Below are positions 18,670 through 27,259 of a stretch of DNA of 32,833 bases, piece after piece (position 1 is the stretch's first letter; every line of letters begins with the position of its first letter). Both the position numbers and the translations under genes were made by a program. Below the pieces are notes generated by a model. It was not told the origin of the DNA and searched no databases. It saw only the letters and a program-made list of their open reading frames with translations. The stretch comes from Rhodothermales bacterium (GTDB taxonomy: Bacteria; Bacteroidota; Rhodothermia; Rhodothermales; UBA10348). The stretch is from the NCBI GenBank assembly GCA_017859335.1, contig JAFMNH010000007.1:1-32833 (forward strand), read 5' to 3'.

Positions 18670-19314
18670 ATGCCCACCCCCACCGAAGCCAGTCGCATCG
18701 AGGAAATCCTCAATGAACTTCACAACCTCTACCCGGGGGCTGACTGTGCACTGAACCATCGGAATGCGCACGAGCTGCTGTTTGCCACCATCATGTCCGC
18801 GCAGACGACAGACGTGAACGTGAACAAGGTGACCGATACCCTCTTCCAGAAGTATCGGACCGTGAAGGAGTTCGCGGATGCAGACCTGGGAACGTTCCAG
18901 GATGAAATCCGCTCTACAGGGTTCTTCCGCAACAAGGCGAAGAACGTCATTGCGGCGGCCAACATGATTGAGGACGAGTACGGCGGTACGGTCCCGGACA
19001 CGATGGAGGACCTGGTCCGCTTGCCGGGTGTGGCCCGCAAGACGGCCAATGTGGTGTTGGGCACGTGGTTCGGGAAAGCCAGCGGCTTTGTGGTGGATAC
19101 CCACGTCAAGCGGCTGGCCTACCGCCTCGGATTCACCGAGGAAACGGACCCGGTCAAGGTCGAAAAAGACCTGATGGACCGGCTACCCGAGGACGAATGG
19201 ATCTTCTCGGGTCATGCCATCATCCTGCATGGCCGCGCCGTGTGCGATGCCAAGAAACCGCAGTGCGATGTCTGTACGCTCCGGCCCCTGTGTCCGCAGA
19301 ACGGGGTTGGGTGA
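18670..19314 (+). CDS. nth: Endonuclease III
   Basis: Bifunctional DNA glycosylase/AP lyase that removes oxidised pyrimidines in base excision repair. ATG 18670 starts MPTPTEASRIEEILNEL (214 residues, normal length). The helix-hairpin-helix is LPGVARKTANVVLG (118-131), with catalytic lysine K124; the catalytic aspartate is D143 in VDTHVKRLAYRLG. The [4Fe-4S] cluster ligands are C192, C199, C202 and C208, with the exact C-x6-C-x2-C-x5-C spacing. It stands alone on the plus strand, divergent from uvrC and convergent with asnB. Confidence 0.97.
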   Translation: MPTPTEASRIEEILNELHNLYPGADCALNHRNAHELLFATIMSAQTTDVNVNKVTDTLFQKYRTVKEFADADLGTFQDEIRSTGFFRNKAKNVIAAANMIEDEYGGTVPDTMEDLVRLPGVARKTANVVLGTWFGKASGFVVDTHVKRLAYRLGFTEETDPVKVEKDLMDRLPEDEWIFSGHAIILHGRAVCDAKKPQCDVCTLRPLCPQNGVG

Positions 19315-19322
19315 TCCTCGTT

Positions 19323-19346
19323 CGGTCGGGCTCCAGCGCCCAACCG
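19323..19346. terminator. Weak hairpin between convergent nth and asnB
   Basis: CGGTCGGG (19323-19330) pairs with CCCAACCG (19339-19346) with one mismatch around an eight-base loop, 9 bases after the nth stop and about 50 after the asnB stop on the other strand. There is no T-run. Position is the main argument. Confidence 0.35.
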
Positions 19347-19397
19347 GACAGTGCCCAGGTACGCCCCCGGACCAGTGTACGCGCAAGGTGCCGCGTC

Positions 19398-21062
19398 TCA
19401 GTACGCGTCGGTATGCACGCCCTTGACGGCCCGTCCCGAGGGGTCCGCTGATGAAGCAAACGAGGCATCCCATGCCAGCGCCTCGGGCGTCGAGCAGGCT
19501 ACCGATTTGCCGCTGGGTACGCACCGCGCGGCAGACTCGGACGGGAACAGCTCCTCGAAGATGCTTCGATAGAAATAACCCTCTTTTGTGTCGGGCGTAT
19601 TGATCGGGAAGCGGTAGGCAGCGCGTTTCATGTCCTCGTCGCTGACCCGCTCTTCGGCATGGGCTTTCAGGTGATCGATCCATCCGTAGCCGACACCATC
19701 GGAGAACTGCTCTTTCTGGCGTTTCACGATGGACTCGGGCAGCAGGTCGGCAAACGCATCCCGCAGGATCTGCTTCTCCAGTTTGCCGTCCTTGATCATC
19801 TTGGCCTCGGGGTCGAGCCGCATGGCGGCATCCAGGAACGCCAGGTCCAGGAAGGGCACCCGCGCCTCGACGCCCCAGGCGGCCATGCTCTTGTTGGCGC
19901 GCAGGCAATCAAAAAGGTGCAAGCGATTCACTTTTCGGACCGTCTCCTCATGGAATTCCCGGGCGTCGGGTGCCTTGTGGAAATAGAGATATCCGCCGAA
20001 TATTTCGTCCGAACCCTCGCCGGAGAGGACCATCTTGATGCCCATCGCCTTGATCTTTCGGGCCATCAGGAACATGGGAGTGGACGCCCGGATGGTCGTC
20101 ACGTCATAGGTCTCGATGTGGTGGATGACATCGCGCAGGGCGTCGATACCCTCCTGGACCGTGAACGTCAGCCCGTGGTGCACGCTGCCAATGTGGTTGG
20201 CTACCTCCTGGGCTGCCGCCAGGTCAGGGCTGCCTTCCAGGCCGATGGCAAACGAGTGGATACGCGGCCACCACGCCTGGGTCTGGTCGTCCTCCTCCAC
20301 GCGCGAGGCTGCATACTTGCAGGCGAGGGCGGCGATGACCGAGGAGTCCAGGCCGCCGGAAAGGAGCACGCCGTAGGGCACATCGCCCATCAGCTGCCGG
20401 TGCACGGCGCTCGCCAGCGCATCCCTGACGACCTGCGGGTCGGAGGACCCTTCCTTCACATCATCGAAGGACTCCCAACCCCACTCGCTCCATTTTTGTG
20501 GCTCGCGGTCGGAGTCGCTGTGCAGGGCATGGCCCGGCAGGAATTCTTCAAATCGATTGCACACGGGCTCGATGGCCTTCATCTCGGACGCAACAATGAG
20601 ATGTCCCTCGGCATCGTGACCGATATAGAGCGGGATGACACCCACCGGGTCGCGAGCGACCAGGAAGCGTTGCTGCTCGGAGTCCCAGAGAACGAAAGCG
20701 TAGATGCCATTGAGCCGCTTCAGACCGTCAATTCCGTCACGATCCAACAAGGGGATGATGACTTCGCAATCGGAGTCCGTCTGGAACTGGTAATCCGGAA
20801 ACTCACGGCGCAACTCGCGGTGGTTGTAGATCTCTCCGTTGACGGCCAGAACGTACCGTCCTCCCGGGCTGTACAGCGGCTGCGCGCCATGCAGCAGATC
20901 GACAATGGCCAAGCGTTCGTGGGCCAGGATGGCATGGTCGTCGGCATGGATGCCGGACCAGTCGGGGCCGCGGTGACGCTGACGCCGGCTCATGGCGAGC
21001 GCCTGTTCACGCAATTCGTCGGTGACGTGGGGGATGTCCAAGATGGCCAGGATGGAGCACAT
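19398..21062 (-). CDS. asnB: Asparagine synthase, glutamine-hydrolysing (AsnB)
   Basis: Makes asparagine from aspartate, ATP and glutamine-derived ammonia. The N-terminal Ntn glutaminase domain begins with the catalytic C2 (MCSILAIL), exposed after Met removal, followed by RQRHRGPDWSG (27-37), LAIVDL (51-56) and AVNGEIYNHREL (73-84). The synthetase domain has the PP-loop ATP-binding motif SGGLDSS (235-241) and later LSGEGSDEIFGGYLYFHKAP. At 554 residues it is the size of E. coli AsnB. A slight oddity is LAIL where most homologues have FG-type residues after MCSI. It is 157 bases downstream of the kynureninase stop on the same strand. The gap contains a minus-strand T7 run near 21170 but no clear stem. 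Confidence 0.96.
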   Translation of the reverse strand: MCSILAILDIPHVTDELREQALAMSRRQRHRGPDWSGIHADDHAILAHERLAIVDLLHGAQPLYSPGGRYVLAVNGEIYNHRELRREFPDYQFQTDSDCEVIIPLLDRDGIDGLKRLNGIYAFVLWDSEQQRFLVARDPVGVIPLYIGHDAEGHLIVASEMKAIEPVCNRFEEFLPGHALHSDSDREPQKWSEWGWESFDDVKEGSSDPQVVRDALASAVHRQLMGDVPYGVLLSGGLDSSVIAALACKYAASRVEEDDQTQAWWPRIHSFAIGLEGSPDLAAAQEVANHIGSVHHGLTFTVQEGIDALRDVIHHIETYDVTTIRASTPMFLMARKIKAMGIKMVLSGEGSDEIFGGYLYFHKAPDAREFHEETVRKVNRLHLFDCLRANKSMAAWGVEARVPFLDLAFLDAAMRLDPEAKMIKDGKLEKQILRDAFADLLPESIVKRQKEQFSDGVGYGWIDHLKAHAEERVSDEDMKRAAYRFPINTPDTKEGYFYRSIFEELFPSESAARCVPSGKSVACSTPEALAWDASFASSADPSGRAVKGVHTDAY

Positions 21063-21219
21063 GGGCCGGGTCGGGAAAGTCGGGGGGTGAAGTTGGGGAC
21101 TTCTGTTACACGTTTCTTCCCGACAAGACCCCGTCCTCTGTTGAATAAAAGCGCTTCCAGAATAAAAAAACGAATACCGCCGGGTCTAGGTAACGACCTC
21201 CAGCCACCGAATCAGTCCG

Positions 21220-22491
21220 TCAGGCAACCGTTCGAAGCGCCTTTTCAAACAGCCCCGCAAACCGCCGAACGTCTTCGAATGAATTGTAGAGTGGAGCGGG
21301 AGAGATGCGGATACAGTCCGGATTGCGCCAGTCACAGATGACGCCGTGTTCCTTGATGAAGTTGAACACAGCTCGACCGTTCTCTCCGTGGACGCGAAGA
21401 GACAACTGGGCACCACGCTGTTCCGGGTCGGAGGGCGTCATGATGTCGAAACCGCCCTCCATCTCCTGCAGGAGGTCCCACAGGTAGCCGGTCAGCTTGA
21501 GGCTCTTCGCCCGTATCGCGTCCATGCCGACCTCATCGAACAAGGCCAGGGATCCCTTGAGCGGAGCCGTGGAGAGAATCGGAGTATTGGTCATCTGCCA
21601 TCCCACGGCTCCCGGCTCGGGGTCAAAGTCCTCCACCCACTCGAAGCGCGTTTTCCGGTTGTGTCCCCACCAACCCGCCAAGCGGGGCAGGTCCCTGGCA
21701 TGCGCAAACCGCTCATGCACGAAGGCACCACCGGGGGCAGCCGGACCTGAGTTCATGTACTTGTAGTGGCACCAGACGGCAAAATCCACATTCCAATCGT
21801 GCAGGTTCAGCGGCACGTTGCCCACGGCATGGGCCAGATCCCAGCCGACGGTGCAACCGGCAGCATGCCCCGCCTCGGTGATCGTGGCCATGTCGAAGAG
21901 CTGCCCGGTGAAGTAATTGATACCACCCATGATGACCAGTGCAATCCGATGTCCTTCGCTTCGGATGGTAGCCAGGACGTCTTCGCTACGCAGGTGGTAC
22001 TCACCGGGTCGGGCGTGTTGCACGATCAGGCAGTCGTCGGGATCGAATCCATGAAACCGGATCTGTTCTCGAAAGGCATACTGGTCCGAGGGAAAGGCGT
22101 GCTCCTCGATCAGGATACAGGGGCGTTCCGCTGTCGGACGATAGAAGGAGAGCAACAGCAGATTGAGATTCACCATGAGGGAGTTCATGACGGCCACCTC
22201 AATCGGTTTGGCGCCGACGAGGCGCGCCTCGGAGGCGCGCAACTCCGTACCGTAATCCGCCCACGGATCATCCCCGGAGAAGTACCCCTCGATACCCCGC
22301 TCAGCCCAGTCTTTCATGACCGTGGCAAGGGCTTCTGTCCCTTCCCGCTGCTGCAGGCCCAAGGAGTTGCCGCACAGGTACAGCGTCTCCGCTCCACCAG
22401 CCATTCGGGGGATGGAGAAGTGAGATCGATACGTCGACAGAGGGTCCGAGGTATCCAGTTCGCGGGCTTTTTCGGCAGAAAACGGACTCAT
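21220..22491 (-). CDS. kynU: Kynureninase
   Basis: PLP enzyme that splits kynurenine into anthranilate and alanine (or 3-hydroxykynurenine into 3-hydroxyanthranilate), in tryptophan breakdown or NAD synthesis. ATG 22491 gives 423 residues starting MSPFSAEKARELDTSDPL, which aligns with the family start; the open frame up to 22590 is not family-like. The PLP region shows GWDLAHAVGNVPLNLHDW (216-233) and the cofactor lysine K244 in CHYKYMNSGPAAPGG. Other landmarks are LCGNSLGLQ (39-47) and the C-terminal RISPAPLYNSFEDV. No kynurenine formamidase, tryptophan dioxygenase or other pathway gene is in the window. It is divergent from the ilv-leu leader. Confidence 0.96.
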   Translation of the reverse strand: MSPFSAEKARELDTSDPLSTYRSHFSIPRMAGGAETLYLCGNSLGLQQREGTEALATVMKDWAERGIEGYFSGDDPWADYGTELRASEARLVGAKPIEVAVMNSLMVNLNLLLLSFYRPTAERPCILIEEHAFPSDQYAFREQIRFHGFDPDDCLIVQHARPGEYHLRSEDVLATIRSEGHRIALVIMGGINYFTGQLFDMATITEAGHAAGCTVGWDLAHAVGNVPLNLHDWNVDFAVWCHYKYMNSGPAAPGGAFVHERFAHARDLPRLAGWWGHNRKTRFEWVEDFDPEPGAVGWQMTNTPILSTAPLKGSLALFDEVGMDAIRAKSLKLTGYLWDLLQEMEGGFDIMTPSDPEQRGAQLSLRVHGENGRAVFNFIKEHGVICDWRNPDCIRISPAPLYNSFEDVRRFAGLFEKALRTVA

Positions 22492-22808
22492 GAGGAAAAA
22501 AATTTCGGGCGGAGACGGGTGGATGTTCGTTTCAGGCCGACGCGAAAAGATACGGGTATGCAGGACAGGAACGCCGCTTAACACTGTCAAATGTTCGCTC
22601 TATTGGCCCCAAATGGACATCTTTTTGGTAGCGCTTACAGATTCTTCACAGAAACGGAGGTTGAAGTCGAGGCCCTAAAGACCCTACCATGGGGCCAGTC
22701 CCGGCGCATCCAGTGCCGCTCCCGGACGGTACGATCCACGCTTCAATGCACTTTATGTCACAGACCACGCACATGCCCGCAACAGCTGCCTCGGCCCCCG
22801 GCCAGGAC
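22492..22808. promoter_or_regulatory. Divergent region between kynU and the ilv-leu leader
   Basis: These 317 bases must hold the kynU promoter (minus) and the promoter of the branched-chain operon (plus). TATCTTTT on the minus strand, about 60-70 bases upstream of kynU, resembles the Bacteroidota -7 element but lacks a matching -33 TTG. No good plus-strand promoter was recognised. The leader reading frame may start here (ATG 22689, 22746, 22755 or 22773). Confidence 0.35.
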
Positions 22809-22904
22809 ATGCTTGGTCTGCTGCCCGTGGCCGAATCCGGTATTGGTGCACTACTGGCACCAGCGCTACGCCTACTCCCAATTCTTCTCGTGCTAGCCAC
22901 CTGA
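22809..22904 (+). CDS. Putative branched-chain amino-acid leader peptide of the ilv-leu operon
   Basis: A short frame that begins MLGLLPVAESGIG and ends LRLLPILLVLAT just before the ilvD gene. In the 31-residue form from ATG 22809, 11 residues are Leu, two Ile and two Val. The tail after residue 14 uses the leucine codon CTA four times (22851, 22866, 22872, 22893), while in ilvD I counted CTA in only about 2 of 58 leucine codons. Rare-codon runs for the regulated amino acid are the mark of leader peptides such as enteric leuL and ilvL. In-frame ATGs at 22689, 22746, 22755 and 22773 allow longer forms up to 71 residues, and no Shine-Dalgarno site selects among them. I infer that it senses charged leucyl-tRNA (and Ile/Val) for the operon starting 78 bases after its stop. 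Confidence 0.6.
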   Translation: MLGLLPVAESGIGALLAPALRLLPILLVLAT

Positions 22905-22909
22905 CGTAC

Positions 22910-22986
22910 CGGTCAACCTCGTCGCATCGCGGAATCATTTTGAATGCAGGGGTTGACTGACACCCCAAGACGATTCCTGACGATGT
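22910..22986 (+). promoter_or_regulatory. Candidate attenuator RNA with two exclusive folds, covering the ilvD start
   Basis: Fold A: 22910-22920 pairs with 22949-22959 over 11 continuous pairs (two are G-U). Fold B: GCATCG (22924-22929) pairs with CGATGT (22981-22986, one G-U), GGAATC (22931-22936) with GATTCC (22972-22977), and GGGGT (22949-22953) with ACCCC (22962-22966). Fold B buries the ilvD ATG at 22983-22985. Both folds compete for 22949-22953. A ribosome at the leader stop (22902-22904) would cover the left arm of fold A and favour fold B; one stalled at the Leu codons would leave fold A free. No U-tract follows, so control would be on translation. All pairings were found by eye. Confidence 0.5.
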
Positions 22987-24716
22987 CCAGACGCAGTGAT
23001 ACCATCACCAAAGGCTACCAGCGCGCGCCGCACCGCAGTTTGCTGCGGGCAACCGGAGTGGTTCGGTCCGATGACGATTTCGACCGCCCGTTCATTGGCA
23101 TCTGCAACTCGTACATCGACCTGATTCCGGGGCATGTGCATTTGCAACAGTTCGGTGCCCTGGTCAAGGAAGCCGTTCGGGATGCAGGTGGTCTACCCTT
23201 CGAGTTCAATACCATCGGGGTGGATGATGGGATTGCTATGGGCCATCTCGGCATGCGCTATTCCCTGCCAAGTCGGGAGATCATTGCCGATGCGGTGGAA
23301 ACCGTGGTTGAGGCCCACTGCCTAGACGCCATCATCTGCCTGCCCAACTGTGACAAGATCGTCCCGGGCATGCTCATGGGGGCGCTTCGGTGCAATGTAC
23401 CGGTCATTTTCGTTTCTGGAGGCCCGATGAAGGCAGGGCGTTTGCCTGATGGGCGCAAGGTGGATCTGGTCTCTGTTTTCGAAGGCGTCGGGCAGTATTC
23501 GAATGGCGAAATCAACGAGGTGGAGCTGGATGCACTCGAGCACCTGGCGTGCCCGACGTGTGGCTCCTGCGCCGGCATGTTCACGGCCAACTCCATGAAC
23601 TGCATCATGGAAGTGCTGGGCCTTGCGCTTCCCGGCAATGGCACCATCCTGGCCGTTGACCCGAAACGCGGCGACCTTGCGCGCAAGGCTGCATCCCGTA
23701 TCGTCGAGATGGTTGATGAAGGCCTCAGGCCACGCGATATCGTCACGGAAGCGGCATTCGACGACGCATTTGCGCTCGACATGGCCATGGGAGGATCCAC
23801 CAACACGATCCTTCACCTGCTCGCGGCCGCGCATGAGGCAGGTATCGACTACGATCTGGCGCGCATCAATGCCATGTCGGATCGGGTGCCCTATCTGTGC
23901 AAGGTGGCACCGGCCACACCGGATGTACATATGGAAGATGTGGACGCAGCGGGCGGCATCCAGGCCGTCCTGGCCGAGTTGCACGAGGCAGGTCATCTGC
24001 ATTCCGATCGGCCGACGGTGTCCGGCAAGGCCCTTGGCGAGGGCCTGGATGCCGCCCGCACCACCCGGCCTGATATCATCCGACCAGCTACGGATCCCTT
24101 CCGGACCACGGGTGGCCTGCGCATCCTCTTTGGCAACCTCGCACCCGAAGGATGTGTGATCAAGACGGGCGCCGTCTCGGACGAGATGCACATTTTCGAA
24201 GGCAGGGCGCGCATTTTTGAAAGCCAGGATGCTGCCGTGGAGGGCATTTTGAGCGGCTCGATCGAGGAGGGTACCGTTGTCATCATCCGGTACGAAGGGC
24301 CTCGAGGAGGACCGGGAATGCCGGAAATGCTCCAACCCACCTCGGCGTTGGCGGGCATGCGACTGGATCGCTCGGTGGCCATGATCACGGACGGCCGTTT
24401 TTCAGGCGGCACACGTGGGCTCAGCATCGGGCATTGCTCCCCGGAAGCAGCCGCCGGAGGACCCATCTCGCTTGTCGAAGAAGGGGATCTCATTACCATC
24501 AACCTGCACGAGAGCCGCGTGCACTGGCATGTCTCTCCCGAAGAGGAAGCCCGGCGGCGCGCGCTGCTGCCCCCCTTCGAACTGAAAATCAGTTCCGGAT
24601 ATCTGGCCCGGTACAGCCACTTGGTAACGAGCGCTTCCACCGGCGCCATTCTCCGCGTCCCCGGAGCCGATCAGCCGAAGCCGGAAAGGGCCCCGCAGGC
24701 TCAACCAACGCTTTGA
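22983..24716 (+). CDS. ilvD: Dihydroxy-acid dehydratase
   Basis: Iron-sulfur dehydratase of the third common step of valine and isoleucine synthesis, forming the 2-keto acids. ATG 22983 gives 577 residues beginning [20 protein letters not shown]; an ATG at 22944 would add 13 residues but falls inside the leader RNA structure. Cluster-ligand cysteines are C41 (GICNSY), C123 (LPNCDK) and C196 (CGSCAGMF). Other motifs are [29 protein letters not shown] and [11 protein letters not shown] near the C-terminus. It is the first enzyme gene of the eight-gene operon and the likely direct target of the leader control. Confidence 0.97.
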   Translation: MSRRSDTITKGYQRAPHRSLLRATGVVRSDDDFDRPFIGICNSYIDLIPGHVHLQQFGALVKEAVRDAGGLPFEFNTIGVDDGIAMGHLGMRYSLPSREIIADAVETVVEAHCLDAIICLPNCDKIVPGMLMGALRCNVPVIFVSGGPMKAGRLPDGRKVDLVSVFEGVGQYSNGEINEVELDALEHLACPTCGSCAGMFTANSMNCIMEVLGLALPGNGTILAVDPKRGDLARKAASRIVEMVDEGLRPRDIVTEAAFDDAFALDMAMGGSTNTILHLLAAAHEAGIDYDLARINAMSDRVPYLCKVAPATPDVHMEDVDAAGGIQAVLAELHEAGHLHSDRPTVSGKALGEGLDAARTTRPDIIRPATDPFRTTGGLRILFGNLAPEGCVIKTGAVSDEMHIFEGRARIFESQDAAVEGILSGSIEEGTVVIIRYEGPRGGPGMPEMLQPTSALAGMRLDRSVAMITDGRFSGGTRGLSIGHCSPEAAAGGPISLVEEGDLITINLHESRVHWHVSPEEEARRRALLPPFELKISSGYLARYSHLVTSASTGAILRVPGADQPKPERAPQAQPTL

Positions 24717-24782
24717 CCCGTCCAGGCATCGTCACCCATTACACTCCCGCACCAGACTTTACGTCACCTCAACCACAGACCG

Positions 24783-26549
24783 ATGAACACGTCAGTACAG
24801 ACTGAAAAAGCAACCACTCCGACCCCGGCCAATCCGTCGCAAGGGCTGGCCTCTGGCGCGGAAATCCTGATTCGCTCCCTTGAAGCGGAGGGTGTGGAAA
24901 TCATTTTCGGGCATCCCGGCGGCGCCATCATCGGTATCTACGATGAAATGCACCGGTTGAACCCGTCGTTCGAGCACGTCCTTGTACGCCATGAACAGGG
25001 CGGTACACATGCGGCGGAGGGCTACGCGAAGGCCACCGGCAAGGTAGGTACGGTTCTCGTCACGTCCGGCCCGGGCGCTACGAATTGTGTGACGGGTATT
25101 GCCGATGCCTACATGGATTCGATACCCATGGTCGTCTTCACGGGGCAGGTGCCTACCCACCTCATCGGGAACGATGCGTTTCAGGAGTGCGACACGATTG
25201 GTGTCACCCGAAGCATCACCAAACACAGCTTCCTGGTGCGGGACGTCAAAGATCTGGCTGAAACGGTCAAGAAAGCCTACTACATTGCTCGGACCGGTCG
25301 CCCCGGACCGGTCGTGGTGGACTTGCCGAAGGATATCCTGGCGGCGCGGGCTCCGTTTCATTACCCCTCTTCGGTGCGGATTCGTGGCTACAACCCGGTC
25401 GGTCGGGGCAATACAGAGCAGGTGCAGAAGGCGGCAACCATGATGGCCGAGGCCGAGCGTCCCCTGTTTTACGTGGGCGGAGGCACCATCATCTCAGACG
25501 GTGCGGAGCGGCTGACGGCACTGGCCCAGAAGACTGGTATTCCGGTGACGACGACCCTGCACGGACTGGGCTCTTTTCCTGAGAACGACCCCTTGTCCGT
25601 TGGCATGCTGGGCATGCACGGGACGTGGTATGCCAACATGGCGGTTCAGAATACGGACCTGCTCATTGCTGTCGGAGCGCGATTCGATGATCGGGTTACG
25701 GGTAAAATCGAAGCTTGGGCGCCCCATGCCCGTATCATCCACATTGATATCGACCCGGCCTGTATCTCCAAGAACGTCCCGGTTGATTGTCCCATTCTCG
25801 GGGATGTCAGCAAGGTCCTCGAGCAGCTTGAGCCCTTGGTACAGCCCGGAGACTACAGCGCCTGGCGCTCGCAGATCGATGCGTGGAAGAAGGAATGCCC
25901 CATGGATTTCGAGCGCGACGGAAAACTTCGCCCGCAGGAAATCATCCAGGCACTACGTGAAAAGACCGGGGGGCAGGCCGTGGTAGTGACCGATGTCGGT
26001 CAGAATCAGATGTGGGGAGCACAATTCTACTCCTACGTCCATCCACGCAGCCATATTACCTCAGGCGGCCTGGGTACGATGGGCTTCAGCTTGCCTGCCG
26101 CCATGGGCGCCGCGTTCGGTTTGCGCGGGATGGATCGGGACGTGATCTCGATCAACGGGGACGGGGGAGTGATGATGAACATCCAGGAACTCGGTGTGGC
26201 AGCTGCCCACAAGCTGCCGCTCAAGGTGGTCATTTTGAACAACAACTACCTCGGCATGGTGCGCCAGTGGCAGGAGCTGTTCCACGAAGAGCGCTACAGC
26301 CATACCAATCTGGAGCCCACGAATCCGGACTTCGTGCGTCTGGCAGAAGCCTGCGGATGCGTGGGTCTTCGCTGTGACTCGCCAGAGGACATTGCTTCGA
26401 CGCTCGAAGCCGCGTGGGAGGTCACCGATCGCCCGGTCGTCATGGAATTCTCTGTCGTCAACGAAGAGAAGGTATTTCCGATGGTACCTGCCGGTGCCGC
26501 TACCGACAACATGATCACGGCCCAGTTCAACCCTGAGGCGTGTGCCTGA
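24783..26549 (+). CDS. ilvB: Acetolactate synthase, large (catalytic) subunit
   Basis: ThDP enzyme for the first common step of branched-chain synthesis (pyruvate to acetolactate, or with 2-ketobutyrate to acetohydroxybutyrate). The ThDP-activating glutamate is E71 in RHEQGGTHAAEGYA, after the family motif IIFGHPGGAIIGIYD. The metal/ThDP site near residues 458-486 contains INGDGGVMMN and ILNNNYLGMVRQWQ. The FAD-domain motif GARFDDRVTGK is also present, so this is the anabolic, IlvN-regulated type rather than the FAD-free catabolic AlsS. At 588 residues the length is normal. The first 20 residues are Thr/Pro-rich and outside the conserved core. It follows ilvD after 66 bases and precedes ilvN. 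Confidence 0.97.
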   Translation: MNTSVQTEKATTPTPANPSQGLASGAEILIRSLEAEGVEIIFGHPGGAIIGIYDEMHRLNPSFEHVLVRHEQGGTHAAEGYAKATGKVGTVLVTSGPGATNCVTGIADAYMDSIPMVVFTGQVPTHLIGNDAFQECDTIGVTRSITKHSFLVRDVKDLAETVKKAYYIARTGRPGPVVVDLPKDILAARAPFHYPSSVRIRGYNPVGRGNTEQVQKAATMMAEAERPLFYVGGGTIISDGAERLTALAQKTGIPVTTTLHGLGSFPENDPLSVGMLGMHGTWYANMAVQNTDLLIAVGARFDDRVTGKIEAWAPHARIIHIDIDPACISKNVPVDCPILGDVSKVLEQLEPLVQPGDYSAWRSQIDAWKKECPMDFERDGKLRPQEIIQALREKTGGQAVVVTDVGQNQMWGAQFYSYVHPRSHITSGGLGTMGFSLPAAMGAAFGLRGMDRDVISINGDGGVMMNIQELGVAAAHKLPLKVVILNNNYLGMVRQWQELFHEERYSHTNLEPTNPDFVRLAEACGCVGLRCDSPEDIASTLEAAWEVTDRPVVMEFSVVNEEKVFPMVPAGAATDNMITAQFNPEACA

Positions 26550-26574
26550 GTAACCCCTCCAAACGGAGATGTCA

Positions 26575-27183
26575 ATGTCCAACGACACAACGTCCAATAA
26601 CACGACGGCCGTCATGCCCGAACTGACCCCTCAGCAACTCTTCCGCAAGCAGGCGGCAGGCGAAGCCATCCATCCGGATGCGGAAGATTCGATACATCGG
26701 CATGTACTGACGGTCCTTATCGAGAATACCATCGGAGCCCTGAACAGGGTATCCAACCTGTTTTCGCAGCGCGGTTTCAATCTGGAGAGCGTTGCCGTCG
26801 GCGAGGGGCTCAAACCCGAGCAGGCCCGATTGACGCTGGTTACAACCGGAAATGACCGCATAATTGCTCAGGTTCTCAAGCAGTTGAATGCCCTCATCGA
26901 CACCATCGAAGTAGAGGATCTGACTGAGGAGGACCATGTCGAGCGGGAGTTATGCCTGGTCAAGGTCCGCTGCACCTCGGAGGAGCGGGGGGTTCTCCTG
27001 GCCATGGTGGATGTCTTCCGCGCCAGCGTCGTCAACATTACGCCCGACAGCCTCACGTTCGAGGTTACCGGGCCGACGGCCAAGGTCAATGCATTCATCG
27101 GCGTCATGAAGGACTACGATGTGCGCGAAGTGGCCCGCAGCGGACGCGTGGCCATGCGCCGGCGCCTCGCTTTCGAACACTGA
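26575..27183 (+). CDS. ilvN: Acetolactate synthase, small (regulatory) subunit
   Basis: Regulatory partner of IlvB that raises its activity and confers valine feedback inhibition. An ACT domain follows a 40-residue N-terminal tail: [20 protein letters not shown] (about 43-62), then [14 protein letters not shown]. The C-terminal domain carries [23 protein letters not shown] and [13 protein letters not shown], as in IlvH/IlvN. ATG 26575 (202 residues) is preferred over ATG 26569 because GGAG at 26565-26568 lies six bases before it, one of the few recognisable ribosome sites in the window. It starts 25 bases after ilvB. Confidence 0.96.
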   Translation: MSNDTTSNNTTAVMPELTPQQLFRKQAAGEAIHPDAEDSIHRHVLTVLIENTIGALNRVSNLFSQRGFNLESVAVGEGLKPEQARLTLVTTGNDRIIAQVLKQLNALIDTIEVEDLTEEDHVERELCLVKVRCTSEERGVLLAMVDVFRASVVNITPDSLTFEVTGPTAKVNAFIGVMKDYDVREVARSGRVAMRRRLAFEH

Positions 27184-27259
27184 CAGAGCAGGCGGCCCCT
27201 GGTCCCTCACAAGAGAATCTCATCCATACACTTTACCCACCGAAGGAAACCCCACGACC

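Noticed and set aside
19659-21341. A 560-residue plus-strand open frame opposite asnB
   Set aside because: It is antisense to the whole of asnB, whose catalytic motifs are intact, and has no recognisable family.
22949-22966. GGGGT/ACCCC stem as a Rho-independent terminator before ilvD
   Set aside because: The stem has only five pairs and is followed by AAGACG, not a U-run.
22944-22982. ATG 22944 as the start of ilvD
   Set aside because: It would add 13 residues not matching the family start and places the initiation site inside the competing RNA helices; ATG 22983 matches better, though this is not proven.
22900-22982. Direct repeat CCTGACG at the leader stop and at the ilvD start
   Set aside because: A seven-base repeat is expected by chance at this distance and gives no clear mechanism.
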